This document shows, one piece after another, positions 54,588 through 63,075 of a DNA stretch of 64,000 nt; the stretch's first letter is position 1, and each line of letters starts with the position of its first letter. The stretch lies in assembly GCF_013369485.1 (NCBI RefSeq), contig NZ_JABWEB010000001.1, positions 434,001 to 498,000 of the forward strand, read 5' to 3'. This stretch comes from Massilia sp. BJB1822 (GTDB lineage: Bacteria; Pseudomonadota; Gammaproteobacteria; Burkholderiales; Burkholderiaceae_D). Position numbers and translations under genes: made by a program. Under the pieces are notes generated by a model. It searched no databases. It was not told the origin of the DNA and saw only the letters and a program-made list of their open reading frames with translations.

Positions 54588-57002
54588 TCAGGTTTCCTGT
54601 AAGCGTAAGGCCAACACCGGCGGTAGCCGCAGACCCGCCAGCATATGGCGGCCGGTAGCCAGCAGAGCGACCAGCATGGCGATCAGCAGGGCGGCCAGCA
54701 GTGGCCAGTAGCCCATTGGCGCGCGTTCCGCGAATTCGGCCAGATAGCGTTCGATGGCGATGGCCCCGAGCGGCAGGCCTACCACAGCGCCCAGGGCCAG
54801 CAGCAAGCTGTATTCGCGTCCCAGCAGGCGCACGATGGCGCCGTTGCTGGCGCCATGCAGCTTGCGCAGCACGATCTGGCGCTGGTTGCGCTGCACGCTG
54901 TAGGCGGCCAGCACATAGACGCCGCAGGCGGCCAGCGCAATGGCGATCAGGCTGGCCAGGCCCAGCATCTGCGCCTTGCCGCGGTCCCGCGCATAGTTTT
55001 CCGCGAACAGGCTGGCGGCCGGGCGCAGGGCCAGGGCTTCCTCGGCAAAATAGCGCTGCCACACAGGCTGCAGCCGGCGCGCCAGTTCAGCGCTGGCGAG
55101 CTGGCTGCGCGCGCTGGCAATACCGCCCGCCGCGCTGCCATCGTCGAGTTCATACAGGATGGGCTCCGCCTTCTCGTACAGCGAGTGGTGGCGGATATCC
55201 GGCGCCACGCCCAAGACTGTTTCCTGGGCGGCGGTGGGAAGCGCTTTGCCGACGGCATCCTGCGCCTTGCCGAAGCCGAAGCTCTTGAGGGCGGCCGCAT
55301 TCAAGATCACGCCGCGCCCTTTGCCCTGGTCGCGCTGCGGCGAGAACAGCTCGCCCGCCAAGGGCTGAATGCCATACGCGCGGAAGAAGGCGGCATCCAC
55401 GGTCTTGACGTCGTAATGCAGCATGGGGCCGCGCTCGGTCTTGAAAAATTTCATCATGCGGCGGCCGAAATTGCCATCCACCGAAGCCAGCGAAGCGGCG
55501 GCATCCTGTATCGCTGGCTCGCGCCGCAGCGCCTCGACAAAGGCTTTCCTGCTTTGCGCCGATGCTTTGCTGGGCAAGGGGATGATGTGCAGGTGCTCCG
55601 TACTGAAGCCTGGATCGGCGTGGCTGGCATACCAGGTCTGCCAGCCAACGGCGGTGGTGGTGGCGGCCAGTCCGATCGCCGCGCTGAACTGCACGACCGT
55701 CAGGGCGCGGCGCAGATTCAAGCCAGTCTGCGTTTCGCCGCTGTCGCGGCTGGCCAGCGGCTGCGCCGGATGCACGCGCAGCGCGACCCAGGCCGGATAA
55801 GCGCCGGCCGCCACACCGGCCACGATGGCCAGCAGCAGCGCGCCGGCGCAATAGGCGGGATTGAACAAGCTGCCCAGATCGCGCTCCAGCCAGTTGGCCA
55901 GCAGCGGCTGGCATAACCAGGCCAAGCCAATGCCCAGCACCATCGCCAGCAGCGCCGCGAGGATGGATTCGGCCAGGAACAGCGCCGCCACGCGGCCGGC
56001 GCCAGCGCCCATCAGCTTGCGGATGGCGATCTCGCGTTGGCGCCGCAGGGTGCGCATGGTCGCCAGATTGATGTAGTTGATGGTGGCCAGCAGCATGATC
56101 AGCAGGCCGGCTGCGCTCAGGCCATACATATCGCTTAACTTGCCATGGGGCTGGTGCATGCCCCGATCCGCCAGGTCGGGATCGAGATACAGTGCCGGCA
56201 AGCTGACCAGGGCGATATCGACCGGCTTGCGGCCGCCCAGCGCGGTGTTCATGACGCCCAGCTTTGCCACGGCTACCGGCGAGTCGCGGTCGGTTTCCGC
56301 TTGCAGAAAGGCTTGCAGCTGCGCTGGATCGGCATTGGCGCGCAGCTTGAGCCAGATGCGCGCCAATCCCCAGTTCATGAGCTGCTCGCGCTCGGCCTGG
56401 GGCCAGACGATGCTTTTGCTGCCCACCAGCGCCTGGTATTGCAAGCTGCTGTTGGCTGGCGGATCCGGCAGCACGGCCATGACTTTCAAGGTGTTGGCCT
56501 GTGCCTGCACCAGCTGGCCGAGGGCCGGCTGCGCGCCGAACATCTTGCGTGCCGCGCTGGCGCTCAAGGCCAAGCCCTCCGGCCGCGTCAGCGCCGCCTG
56601 TATATCGCCTTGCGCGGCGCGCAGGCTGAAGATGCCCGCCAGTTCCGCATCGACGACGCGCAAGCGCAGCGGATGCGCCTGTCCCGCATGCCGTAGCGGC
56701 AGCTTCAGGGCGCTGTCGATGCTGGCCAGTTCCACCAGACCGCTGCGCAGCGCCGCCTCGCGCAACGGCGCATAGCCCAGCTCATCCCAGCTGGCATTGG
56801 TCATCAGATTGGGTCGGTACTTCACCAGCTGGATGCGTTCTGCCTGCGGCGTTTCGCGGTTGAAGCTCAGACTGAAATGCAGAAAGCCCAGCAGCAGGAA
56901 GCAGGCCGCGAACCCCACGCTCAGCCCAAGGATGCTGACGGCCGACCAGGCGGGCTGCTGCCATAGCACGCGCCAGCCGATGCGGAAATCGCTGAGTCTC
57001 AT
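54588..57002 (-). CDS. ABC transporter permease (FtsX/MacB-like, two-repeat)
   Basis: An 804-residue permease. N-terminal TM (SAVSILGLSVGFAACFLLLGFLHF), a large periplasmic domain of the MacB-PCD type, then TMs (AAGLLIMLLATINYINLATMRTLRRQREIAIRKLMGAGAGRV), a second TM near residue 430, another periplasmic domain, and final FtsX TMs (LIAIALAACGVYVLAAYSVQRNQRQIVLRKLHGASNGAI). This is the type of exporter that uses ATP to drive periplasmic work or lipoprotein/peptide extrusion. It overlaps the ATPase gene by ATGA. Confidence 0.87.
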   Translation of the reverse strand: MRLSDFRIGWRVLWQQPAWSAVSILGLSVGFAACFLLLGFLHFSLSFNRETPQAERIQLVKYRPNLMTNASWDELGYAPLREAALRSGLVELASIDSALKLPLRHAGQAHPLRLRVVDAELAGIFSLRAAQGDIQAALTRPEGLALSASAARKMFGAQPALGQLVQAQANTLKVMAVLPDPPANSSLQYQALVGSKSIVWPQAEREQLMNWGLARIWLKLRANADPAQLQAFLQAETDRDSPVAVAKLGVMNTALGGRKPVDIALVSLPALYLDPDLADRGMHQPHGKLSDMYGLSAAGLLIMLLATINYINLATMRTLRRQREIAIRKLMGAGAGRVAALFLAESILAALLAMVLGIGLAWLCQPLLANWLERDLGSLFNPAYCAGALLLAIVAGVAAGAYPAWVALRVHPAQPLASRDSGETQTGLNLRRALTVVQFSAAIGLAATTTAVGWQTWYASHADPGFSTEHLHIIPLPSKASAQSRKAFVEALRREPAIQDAAASLASVDGNFGRRMMKFFKTERGPMLHYDVKTVDAAFFRAYGIQPLAGELFSPQRDQGKGRGVILNAAALKSFGFGKAQDAVGKALPTAAQETVLGVAPDIRHHSLYEKAEPILYELDDGSAAGGIASARSQLASAELARRLQPVWQRYFAEEALALRPAASLFAENYARDRGKAQMLGLASLIAIALAACGVYVLAAYSVQRNQRQIVLRKLHGASNGAIVRLLGREYSLLLALGAVVGLPLGAIAIERYLAEFAERAPMGYWPLLAALLIAMLVALLATGRHMLAGLRLPPVLALRLQET

Positions 57003-57679
57003 GCTGCGCGCAGGGCATCGACCATGATGCGGCCATCGAGCAGGTTCAGGCTGCGCGAGGCCTGGGCGGCGTGGGCCGGGGAGTGCGTCACCATCACCAC
57101 GGTCGTGCCTTCGGCATTGATCTGGCGCAGCAGGCGCATGACCTCATCGCCGTGGGCGGTATCCAGGTTGCCGGTCGGTTCGTCGGCCAGCAGCACGGCG
57201 GGGCCGGCCACCAGCGCGCGCGCGATGGCCACGCGCTGCTGCTGGCCGCCGGACAGCTGCGAGGGGCGGTGCTTGGCGCGGTGGGCGATGCCCAGCTTCT
57301 CGAGCATGGCGTTGACCTTGTCCTTGCGTTCGCGCGCCGCCATGCCGGTGTATTCCAGCGCCAGTTCCACGTTTTCGAATACGCTCAGTTCCTCGATCAG
57401 GTTGAAGCTCTGGAAGATGAAGCCGATGCGGCCGCGCCGCAGCTTGTTCAGCTGGGCCTCGCTCCAGCCGGCGACATTGGTGCCTTCGAACCAGTAATCG
57501 CCGCTGCTGGGCACATCGAGCAGACCCAGAAGGCTGAGCAGGGTCGATTTGCCGCAGCCGGAAGGGCCGGTAATCGCCACGTATTCGCCGGCATCGATTT
57601 CCAGGTCGATGCGGTCCAATGCCGTGGTCTGGACTTCGCCAGCCACATGGATTTTGCTGACGCCTGCGAGTTTGATCAT
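56999..57679 (-). CDS. ABC transporter ATPase (LolD/MacB-type)
   Basis: A 226-residue ATPase. Walker A ITGPSGCGKSTLLSLLGLLD, Q-loop FIFQSFNLIEELSVFENVEL, signature LSGGQQQRVAIARALVAGP, Walker B AVLLADEPTGNLD, and H-loop VVMVTHSPAHA. Partner of the FtsX-type permease. Operon order is adaptor, ATPase, permease on the minus strand, with 32 bases between adaptor and ATPase. Confidence 0.92.
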   Translation of the reverse strand: MIKLAGVSKIHVAGEVQTTALDRIDLEIDAGEYVAITGPSGCGKSTLLSLLGLLDVPSSGDYWFEGTNVAGWSEAQLNKLRRGRIGFIFQSFNLIEELSVFENVELALEYTGMAARERKDKVNAMLEKLGIAHRAKHRPSQLSGGQQQRVAIARALVAGPAVLLADEPTGNLDTAHGDEVMRLLRQINAEGTTVVMVTHSPAHAAQASRSLNLLDGRIMVDALRAA

Positions 57680-57711
57680 TGCGTGCTTCCTTTCGATGAA
57701 TGGAGTGGAGC

Positions 57712-58998
57712 TTACTGTGAAATTTGCAACTTGAGGGATTTGCCGAAAGCGGCATAACTGGAAACGATGACGCGCTCGCCCGGCTTCAGTCCTGCCAGCA
57801 CCTCGACCTGGCTGTTATTGCGCCGCCCGCTGCGGATCTCGCGCCGTTCCGCATGCCGCCCGTCCGGCGCCAGCACGAAGACCCAGGCGCCGCCGCTGTC
57901 GGCGACGAAGGCGCTGTTGGGCAGCAGCAGGGCGGGCGCCGGCTCGCCCAGGGTGATCTGCGCATCCAGGCTCTGGCCGGGGTTCAGCGCGGGCGGCTGC
58001 TCCTTGCTGAACATCAGCTCCACGGTGAAGCGGCCCTCCTTCACCTGCGGATAAATGGTGCCGATGGCGACCGGGTAGCTGCGCTCGTCCACGCGCAGGC
58101 TGCCCTGGCGGCCCACGGCCATGCGGTTCAGGTAAAACTCGTCCACCTGGGCCGATAGCTTGAAGCGGCGCGGATCGTCGATGCGGCCCACGTTCTTGCC
58201 GGTGACGATGGACTCGCCCACCTGCAGGCGGAAGTCGGTCAGGCGGCCGGCCACCGGGGCGCGCACGGCCAGCGCTTCCACCGTGGCCCGCACCAGCTGC
58301 AGGCCGGATTTCAAGCCATCCAGCGCGCTGCCCAGCTGGATCAGGGCATCGCCGCGCACTGCGGTTTCGGTGGCGTCGCTGGCCTGAGCCTGGGCCAGCG
58401 CACGCCGGCGCTGCGCCAGCGTGTCGCGGGACTCCTCCAGTGCGACGGTCGAGATAAAGCCCTCGGCCGCCAGCTTCTCGTTGCGCGCATGCTTCTTCTC
58501 TTCCTGCTGCAAGGCGAAGGCCAGATCGTCCAGGCGGCGCTGATGCTCGCTGCGGCTGGCCTCCTGCGCCACGCGCAGATTCGACAGATTGGAAATCTGC
58601 TGCGCATGTTCTGCCTGGCGCGCCAGCAGCTCCAGATTGCGCTGCGGATTCGAGATGCGGAACAGCAGTTGGCCTTGGCGCACCATATCGCCATCGCGCG
58701 CATACACCTCCTCCACCCGGCCCGACTCCACGGAGTCGAGGATCACCGAGGACAGCGGCTGGGCGCTGGCGCGCACCACGATATCGTCGCGGAAGATGCC
58801 GCGCTCCACCTGGGCGATTTGCAGGTCCTGGCCTTGCACCAGCAGGCCGCGCGGCGCCCAGTGCCACAACGCCAGGCCGGCCGCCACGATGGCTGTTGCC
58901 GCCAGTGCGGCCAGCGCAATCGTCCTGCCGTGCTTGCGCGGCACAATACGGTCCATGGCGGCGCCGCTGGCGGCGCGTTGATGCTGGTGCAAGGTCAT
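57712..58998 (-). CDS. Periplasmic adaptor subunit (HlyD/RND-MFP type) of an ABC exporter
   Basis: A 428-residue membrane-fusion protein. An N-terminal anchor (TIALAALAATAIVAAGLALWHW) is followed by a lipoyl-like hairpin (GRVEEVYARDGDMVRQGQLLFRISNPQ), a long coiled coil (~110-230: LARQAEHAQQISNLSNLRVAQEASRSEHQRR-type heptads), and a C-terminal barrel (GQSLDAQITLGEPAPALLLPNSAF; GLKPGERVIVSSYAAFG). It bridges an inner-membrane ABC exporter to an outer channel; no outer channel is encoded here. A start at 58956 is also possible. Divergent from the two-component genes. Confidence 0.85.
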   Translation of the reverse strand: MTLHQHQRAASGAAMDRIVPRKHGRTIALAALAATAIVAAGLALWHWAPRGLLVQGQDLQIAQVERGIFRDDIVVRASAQPLSSVILDSVESGRVEEVYARDGDMVRQGQLLFRISNPQRNLELLARQAEHAQQISNLSNLRVAQEASRSEHQRRLDDLAFALQQEEKKHARNEKLAAEGFISTVALEESRDTLAQRRRALAQAQASDATETAVRGDALIQLGSALDGLKSGLQLVRATVEALAVRAPVAGRLTDFRLQVGESIVTGKNVGRIDDPRRFKLSAQVDEFYLNRMAVGRQGSLRVDERSYPVAIGTIYPQVKEGRFTVELMFSKEQPPALNPGQSLDAQITLGEPAPALLLPNSAFVADSGGAWVFVLAPDGRHAERREIRSGRRNNSQVEVLAGLKPGERVIVSSYAAFGKSLKLQISQ

Positions 58999-59171
58999 CG
59001 CTGCTGAGAGTTGAGATTCATGAAGGCGTACTACAGCAAGCCGCGTGCCAGATTTGCGAGAAGATGGCGCAAGCCGCATGGATGCTGGGCTGGCGCAGTG
59101 CGGCTGGCGCTGCAGGAGGTGCAATGCGGCGGGCCGGTGGCTGCCCCTGTGCGGCTCCGAACAGCGGCAGC

Positions 59172-59187
59172 TGTCCGTTTCCGGACA
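59172..59187. promoter_or_regulatory. Palindrome in the divergent exporter/regulator promoter region
   Basis: TGTCCG, a TTTC spacer, CGGACA: a perfect 16-bp palindrome 85 bases before the regulator ATG and about 170 bases from the adaptor start. It is a candidate operator for the adjacent Fis-HTH regulator. The rest of the 273-bp gap (58999-59271) contains no supported gene. Confidence 0.6.
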
Positions 59188-59271
59188 ATATTCCGCCGCC
59201 GCGCAGGCCGGCGTTTGCCGCCTGCGGACGGACTGCTAGAATGCCCGGCGAGTCCCTCCCATTCCCATGCC

Positions 59272-60648
59272 ATGGCCGATTCCGCAGCACACATCCTGAT
59301 CCTCGACGACGATCCCGACGTCGCCTACGCAGCGCAGATGCTGCTGCGCCGCCATCACGGCAAAATCTCCGTTCTGCACGACCCGGCGGGCCTGCCTGCC
59401 TTGCTGCAAGCTGCGGCCCCCGATCTGGTGCTGCTGGATTTGAATTTCACGCCCGGCCGCACCGACGGCGCCGAAGGCCTGGCCACGCTGGAGCTGCTGC
59501 GGCGCCAGCCCGGCGCTCCCGCCGTGATCGCGCTGACCGCCTATGCCGATGTGCCGCTGGCGGTGGAAGCGCTGAAGCGCGGCGCCAGCGATTTCATTAC
59601 CAAACCCTGGGACAATGCGCGCCTGCTGGCGGCCGTGGAAACGGCGCTGGCGCGCCAGGAGCGGCGCATCGACAGTCCGCCTGCAAACGCGGCCACGGAT
59701 GCGCTGATGGGTGAATCGGCTGCCATGCGCGCCGTGAAGCGCATGATCGCCAGCGTCGGCCCCACCGCCGCGAATGTGCTGGTGCTGGGCGAGAACGGCG
59801 TGGGAAAAGAGCTGGTGGCGCGCGCCATCCATCTGGCGTCGCAGCGCGCTGCCGGCGTCTTCCTGCCGGTGGATATGGGCACGCTGCCCGAAGCGACCTT
59901 CGAGAGTGAGTTGTTCGGCCACCGCAAGGGATCGTTCACCGACGCCAAGGCCGACCGCGCCGGACGTTTCCAGGCCGCGCGCGGCGGCACGCTCTTCCTG
60001 GACGAAATCGGCAATCTGGGTCTGGCGGCGCAAGCCAAGCTGCTGACGGCGCTGGAGCGGCGCGAAGTCACGCCGCTGGGCGCCGACCGCGCCGAAACCA
60101 TCGATGTGCGCATCGTCAGCGCCACCAATCTGGACGAGGCCAGCCTATTCGATCCGGCCGTCTTCCGCACCGACTTGCTGTTCCGCCTGAACACCATCGT
60201 AATCCGCGTGCCGCCCTTGCGCGAACGGCGCGAGGATATTCCGGCCCTGCTGCATCACTACCTGGCGCACTACAGCCGGCAGTACCAGCGTCCGGTACGC
60301 GCGCTGAATGCGGCGGCCCTGCAGGTCTTGCAGGCGCATGCCTGGATCGGCAATGTGCGCGCGCTGCGCCACGCTTGCGAGCGCGCCGTGATCCTGTGCG
60401 CGGGCGAGGAATATCTTGCCGAGGATTTTGGCCTGAACCTGGACAGTGGCAGCATGCCTGCCGGTGCCGAGCCGGCGGAAGCGCTTGGCCTGCGCGGCGC
60501 ACCGGACGAGTTGAAGCTGCACGTGCTGGAGCGCGATGCGATTGAGGCGGCGCTAGCCCAGTCGAAAGGCAATATCAGCCACACGGCCCGCCTGCTGGGC
60601 GTGAGCCGCGCCGCCCTGTACCGCAAGCTGGGCAAGCATGGCATCTGA
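59272..60648 (+). CDS. NtrC-family response regulator lacking the GAFTGA motif
   Basis: A 458-residue protein: receiver (~7-125, phospho-Asp in LVLLDLNFTPGRTDG), AAA+ domain (~145-370: Walker A LGENGVGKELVARAIH, Walker B GGTLFLDEIGNLGLAAQAK, sensor-type R-finger segment FRTDLLFRLNTIVIRVPPLRERREDIPALLHHYL), and a Fis HTH (ISHTARLLGVSRAALYRKLG). At the sigma-54-contacting loop it has GHRKGSFTDAKADRAG, i.e. GSFTDA in place of GAFTGA. It may therefore act on sigma-70 promoters. It overlaps the kinase by 11 bases. Confidence 0.88.
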   Translation: MADSAAHILILDDDPDVAYAAQMLLRRHHGKISVLHDPAGLPALLQAAAPDLVLLDLNFTPGRTDGAEGLATLELLRRQPGAPAVIALTAYADVPLAVEALKRGASDFITKPWDNARLLAAVETALARQERRIDSPPANAATDALMGESAAMRAVKRMIASVGPTAANVLVLGENGVGKELVARAIHLASQRAAGVFLPVDMGTLPEATFESELFGHRKGSFTDAKADRAGRFQAARGGTLFLDEIGNLGLAAQAKLLTALERREVTPLGADRAETIDVRIVSATNLDEASLFDPAVFRTDLLFRLNTIVIRVPPLRERREDIPALLHHYLAHYSRQYQRPVRALNAAALQVLQAHAWIGNVRALRHACERAVILCAGEEYLAEDFGLNLDSGSMPAGAEPAEALGLRGAPDELKLHVLERDAIEAALAQSKGNISHTARLLGVSRAALYRKLGKHGI

Positions 60649-61942
60649 ACGCGGTCCCAAACTGGCGCTTGCCGCTGGTGCGCTGGGTCTGATGGCCGTA
60701 TCGGCGGCTGCCACGGCCGTGCTGTGCGTGGAGCCGGACAGCCCCCGTCTGCTGGCGCTGTGCGGCATCGGCGCAGTGGCTGCGGCGGTACTGATGTGGC
60801 ATGGCCTCAGCAAGCTGGAAGCGCGCCAGCCGCGCCGCGAAGCCCCGGCCAGCGCTTTTCTTCCCGCCAGCCGCGCCACGTCCACCGCCGATGACAATGG
60901 CGGCATGGATGGCTGGCGGGGCTTGCATCCCGCCGCGCTGGCGCTGGAAGCGCGCCTGGAGCATGCGCCGATTGCGCTGTTCCGCATTGCCCACCTGAGC
61001 GGAGCGGGCGAGGTCACGCCATTGAACGCCAACGCGCGCCGCCTGCTGGCGCCGGGCCGCGCCAGCGCGCCGCAGCAGCTGTGTGAGGTATTGGCGGCGC
61101 AGCCGGCCGACCAGCGCAATCTGATCAGCTTCGATACCGAGCGAGGCTTGGAGCGCGCCATGCTGGCCGTCTCCGCGCTGACGGTGCAGGGCGAGGGCCA
61201 GCGCATCGCCGCCCTGCTGCCGGTGGAAAGCGAGCTGGAAGCCGAAGCTTTGAACGCCTGGCGCCAGCTGGTGCACATCTTGACGCACGAGATTATGAAT
61301 TCCCTGACCCCGGTTGCCTCGCTGTCGCGCACCGCGCGCGAGCTGGTGGAGGAAATGCGGGCGCCGCAACTGGAGCCGGCGCAAGCCGCCGAATTGGCGG
61401 ACGATCTGCGCACTTCGCTCGATGCTATCGCGCGCCGCGCCTCCAGTTTGGCCGATTTCGTCGGCAGCTACCGCAGCCTGTCCACCGTGCCGGAGGCCCA
61501 GCCCGAGCGCGTGCGCCTGGGCGCATTGTTCGCCCGCCTCGCCGCTCTGTTGGCGGCGGACTGGCAGGCGCGCGGCGGCAGCGCCGAATTCTCGGTCGAA
61601 CCGGCTTCGCTGGAAGTGCTGGTCGATTCCGGCCAGCTGGAACAGGCGCTGATCAATCTGTTGAAAAATGCGGCGGAAGCCACTGCCGCGCAAGCCCGCC
61701 CCACGGTCACGGTCAGCGCCCGCTTAAGCCGGGGAGGGCGCTTGCGCATCGAGGTGGCCGACAATGGCCTGGGCGTGCCAGACGAGCTGGCGGCGCATAT
61801 TTTCACGCCCTTCTTCTCCACCAAAAAACAGGGACGCGGCATCGGCCTCGCCATGGTGCGCCATCTGGTGCATGGCAACGGCGGCACGGTGCGTTATGCG
61901 CGCACCGTCAGTAGCGGCGCGCGCTTCATCGTGACTTTCTGA
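60638..61942 (+). CDS. Sensor histidine kinase (NtrY-like), partner of the regulator
   Basis: A 434-residue kinase. Two N-terminal TMs with almost no periplasmic loop (LALAAGALGLMAVSAAATAVL and LLALCGIGAVAAAVLMW). A PAS-like region (~110-200) precedes HisKA with the acceptor His in LVHILTHEIMNSLTPVASLS and HATPase with NLLKNAAEATAAQ, VADNGLGVPDELAAHIFTPFFSTK, GRGIGLAMVRHLV. The lack of a periplasmic sensor means it senses a membrane or cytoplasmic cue, possibly via the exporter. It overlaps the regulator gene by 11 bases. Confidence 0.9.
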   Translation: MASERGPKLALAAGALGLMAVSAAATAVLCVEPDSPRLLALCGIGAVAAAVLMWHGLSKLEARQPRREAPASAFLPASRATSTADDNGGMDGWRGLHPAALALEARLEHAPIALFRIAHLSGAGEVTPLNANARRLLAPGRASAPQQLCEVLAAQPADQRNLISFDTERGLERAMLAVSALTVQGEGQRIAALLPVESELEAEALNAWRQLVHILTHEIMNSLTPVASLSRTARELVEEMRAPQLEPAQAAELADDLRTSLDAIARRASSLADFVGSYRSLSTVPEAQPERVRLGALFARLAALLAADWQARGGSAEFSVEPASLEVLVDSGQLEQALINLLKNAAEATAAQARPTVTVSARLSRGGRLRIEVADNGLGVPDELAAHIFTPFFSTKKQGRGIGLAMVRHLVHGNGGTVRYARTVSSGARFIVTF

Positions 61943-61946
61943 GCCC

Positions 61947-62399
61947 TCAGCGCAGCATGTCGATGTGGGCGATGCCGTCTTCGTCGTAAGGTGCGGAGAT
62001 GGTCTGGAAGCCAAAGCTGGCATAGAACTGTTCCAGATGCGCTTGCGCGCCGATGCGGATACGGTGGCCCGGATGCTGCAATTCGGCCTGGCGCACGCCT
62101 TCTGCCACCAGCAGCCGTCCGGCGCCGATGCCGCGCGCGGCGGCCGTGGTCAGCACGCGGCCCAGCGACATTTCGGGGAATTTCACGCCGGGCGCGATGC
62201 AGCGCAGATAGGCGGCCAGCTCGCGCTTGCCGCCGACCTCGCGCCAGCCCAGCAGATGGTGGGCGCCCTGGTCGTAGCCGTCCAGATCGGGATAGAGGCA
62301 CTGCTGCTCCAGCACGAACACCTCCTGGCGCTGGCGCAGCAGCTCATACAAGTCCCGGCCCGGAATGCCGTCAAAGTCCCGCCACTGCCATTCGATCAT
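61947..62399 (-). CDS. elaA: ElaA-like GNAT acetyltransferase
   Basis: A 150-residue GNAT protein of the ElaA group: LYELLRQRQEVFVLEQQCLYPDLDGYDQGAHHLLGW, then RVLTTAAARGIGAGRLLVAEGV (acetyl-CoA loop, with GIGAG) and QAHLEQFYASFGFQTISAPYDEDGIAHIDM. Acceptor unknown. The start ATG lies within one arm of an inverted repeat (62398-62427). Convergent with the kinase gene by four bases. Confidence 0.87.
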   Translation of the reverse strand: MIEWQWRDFDGIPGRDLYELLRQRQEVFVLEQQCLYPDLDGYDQGAHHLLGWREVGGKRELAAYLRCIAPGVKFPEMSLGRVLTTAAARGIGAGRLLVAEGVRQAELQHPGHRIRIGAQAHLEQFYASFGFQTISAPYDEDGIAHIDMLR

Positions 62400-62427
62400 G
62401 ATCGCCCCTATGAAGTGAGGCGATCAT
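62398..62427. promoter_or_regulatory. Inverted repeat at the elaA start codon
   Basis: ATGATCGCC (62398-62406), a 12-base loop, GGCGATCAT (62419-62427): perfect 9-bp arms. On the minus strand the downstream arm contains the elaA start codon region, so a folded transcript could hide the ribosome site, or the repeat may be a protein-binding site. It falls between ohr and elaA. Confidence 0.45.
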
Positions 62428-62438
62428 TGTACGGCTTC

Positions 62439-62864
62439 TTAAACGATGGTCAGGGTCACGTCGATATTGCCGCGGGTGGCGTTCGAGTAAGGGCAGACGA
62501 TGTGGGCGGCCTGCACCAGTTTCTCGGCAGTGGCGCGGTCCAGGCCTGGCAGTGAGATTTTCAGTTCCACTTCGATGCCGAAGCCGGTTTCGATGGCGCC
62601 GATGCCCACGGTGGCGTCGATCGAGGTCTCCGCCGGCACGGCGATCTTGTCGCGGCCGCCGACGAATTTCAGGGCGCCGATGAAGCAGGCCGAGTAGCCG
62701 GCCGCGAACAGTTGTTCCGGATTGGTGCCGACGGCGCCATTGCCGCCCAGTTCCTTCGGCGTGGTCAGTTTCACGTCCAGCACGCCGTCGCTGCTGACGG
62801 AACGGCCTTCGCGGCCACCGGTGGATTTGGCGTTGGCGCGGTACAGAACTTGTTTGATCGACAT
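62439..62864 (-). CDS. ohr: Organic hydroperoxide resistance protein Ohr
   Basis: A 141-residue OsmC/Ohr peroxidase. First Cys in [20 protein letters not shown], second in [21 protein letters not shown], and the catalytic Arg in [12 protein letters not shown]. It reduces organic hydroperoxides and fatty-acid hydroperoxides with lipoyl proteins as reductant. The ATG has AAGGA upstream. No ohrR gene is adjacent in the window. The upstream region carries palindromic sites. Confidence 0.94.
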   Translation of the reverse strand: MSIKQVLYRANAKSTGGREGRSVSSDGVLDVKLTTPKELGGNGAVGTNPEQLFAAGYSACFIGALKFVGGRDKIAVPAETSIDATVGIGAIETGFGIEVELKISLPGLDRATAEKLVQAAHIVCPYSNATRGNIDVTLTIV

Positions 62865-62948
62865 GATGAAATCCTTTCAGTTTAATAGTTAACGATTCAG
62901 TAGTGTGCTATTTGTAGGGATTCCGCTTACTGTTTGCAGCGCCCATAT

Positions 62949-62968
62949 GCACACTATAGATAGTGTGC
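62949..62968. promoter_or_regulatory. 20-bp palindrome upstream of ohr
   Basis: GCACACTATAGATAGTGTGC, perfect 20-bp dyad 85 bases before the ohr start. The half-site TAGTGTGC also occurs as a separate copy at 62901-62908, closer to ohr. This looks like an operator for a dimeric regulator of ohr (MarR/OhrR-like proteins bind such dyads), which is not encoded nearby in the window. Confidence 0.65.
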
Positions 62969-63022
62969 GATTGAATTGCAAGCGATTTTTATGGATTTTC
63001 TCCAGGCCTTCATTGCTCCCTT

Positions 63023-63061
63023 ATACGATTGCATTTACAATCGTTGTAATTGCAATCGTAT
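63023..63061. promoter_or_regulatory. 39-bp near-perfect palindrome before the AceE-like ORF
   Basis: Two 18-base arms (ATACGATTGCATTTACAA and TTGTAATTGCAATCGTAT) around TCG, with one mismatched pair. The centre TTACAA-TCG-TTGTAA resembles the AT-rich dyads bound by MarR/OhrR-type repressors. It ends 14 bases before the ATG at 63076, so it overlaps the expected promoter or leader of that ORF. Confidence 0.8.
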
Positions 63062-63075
63062 GATAGAGGCATGCC

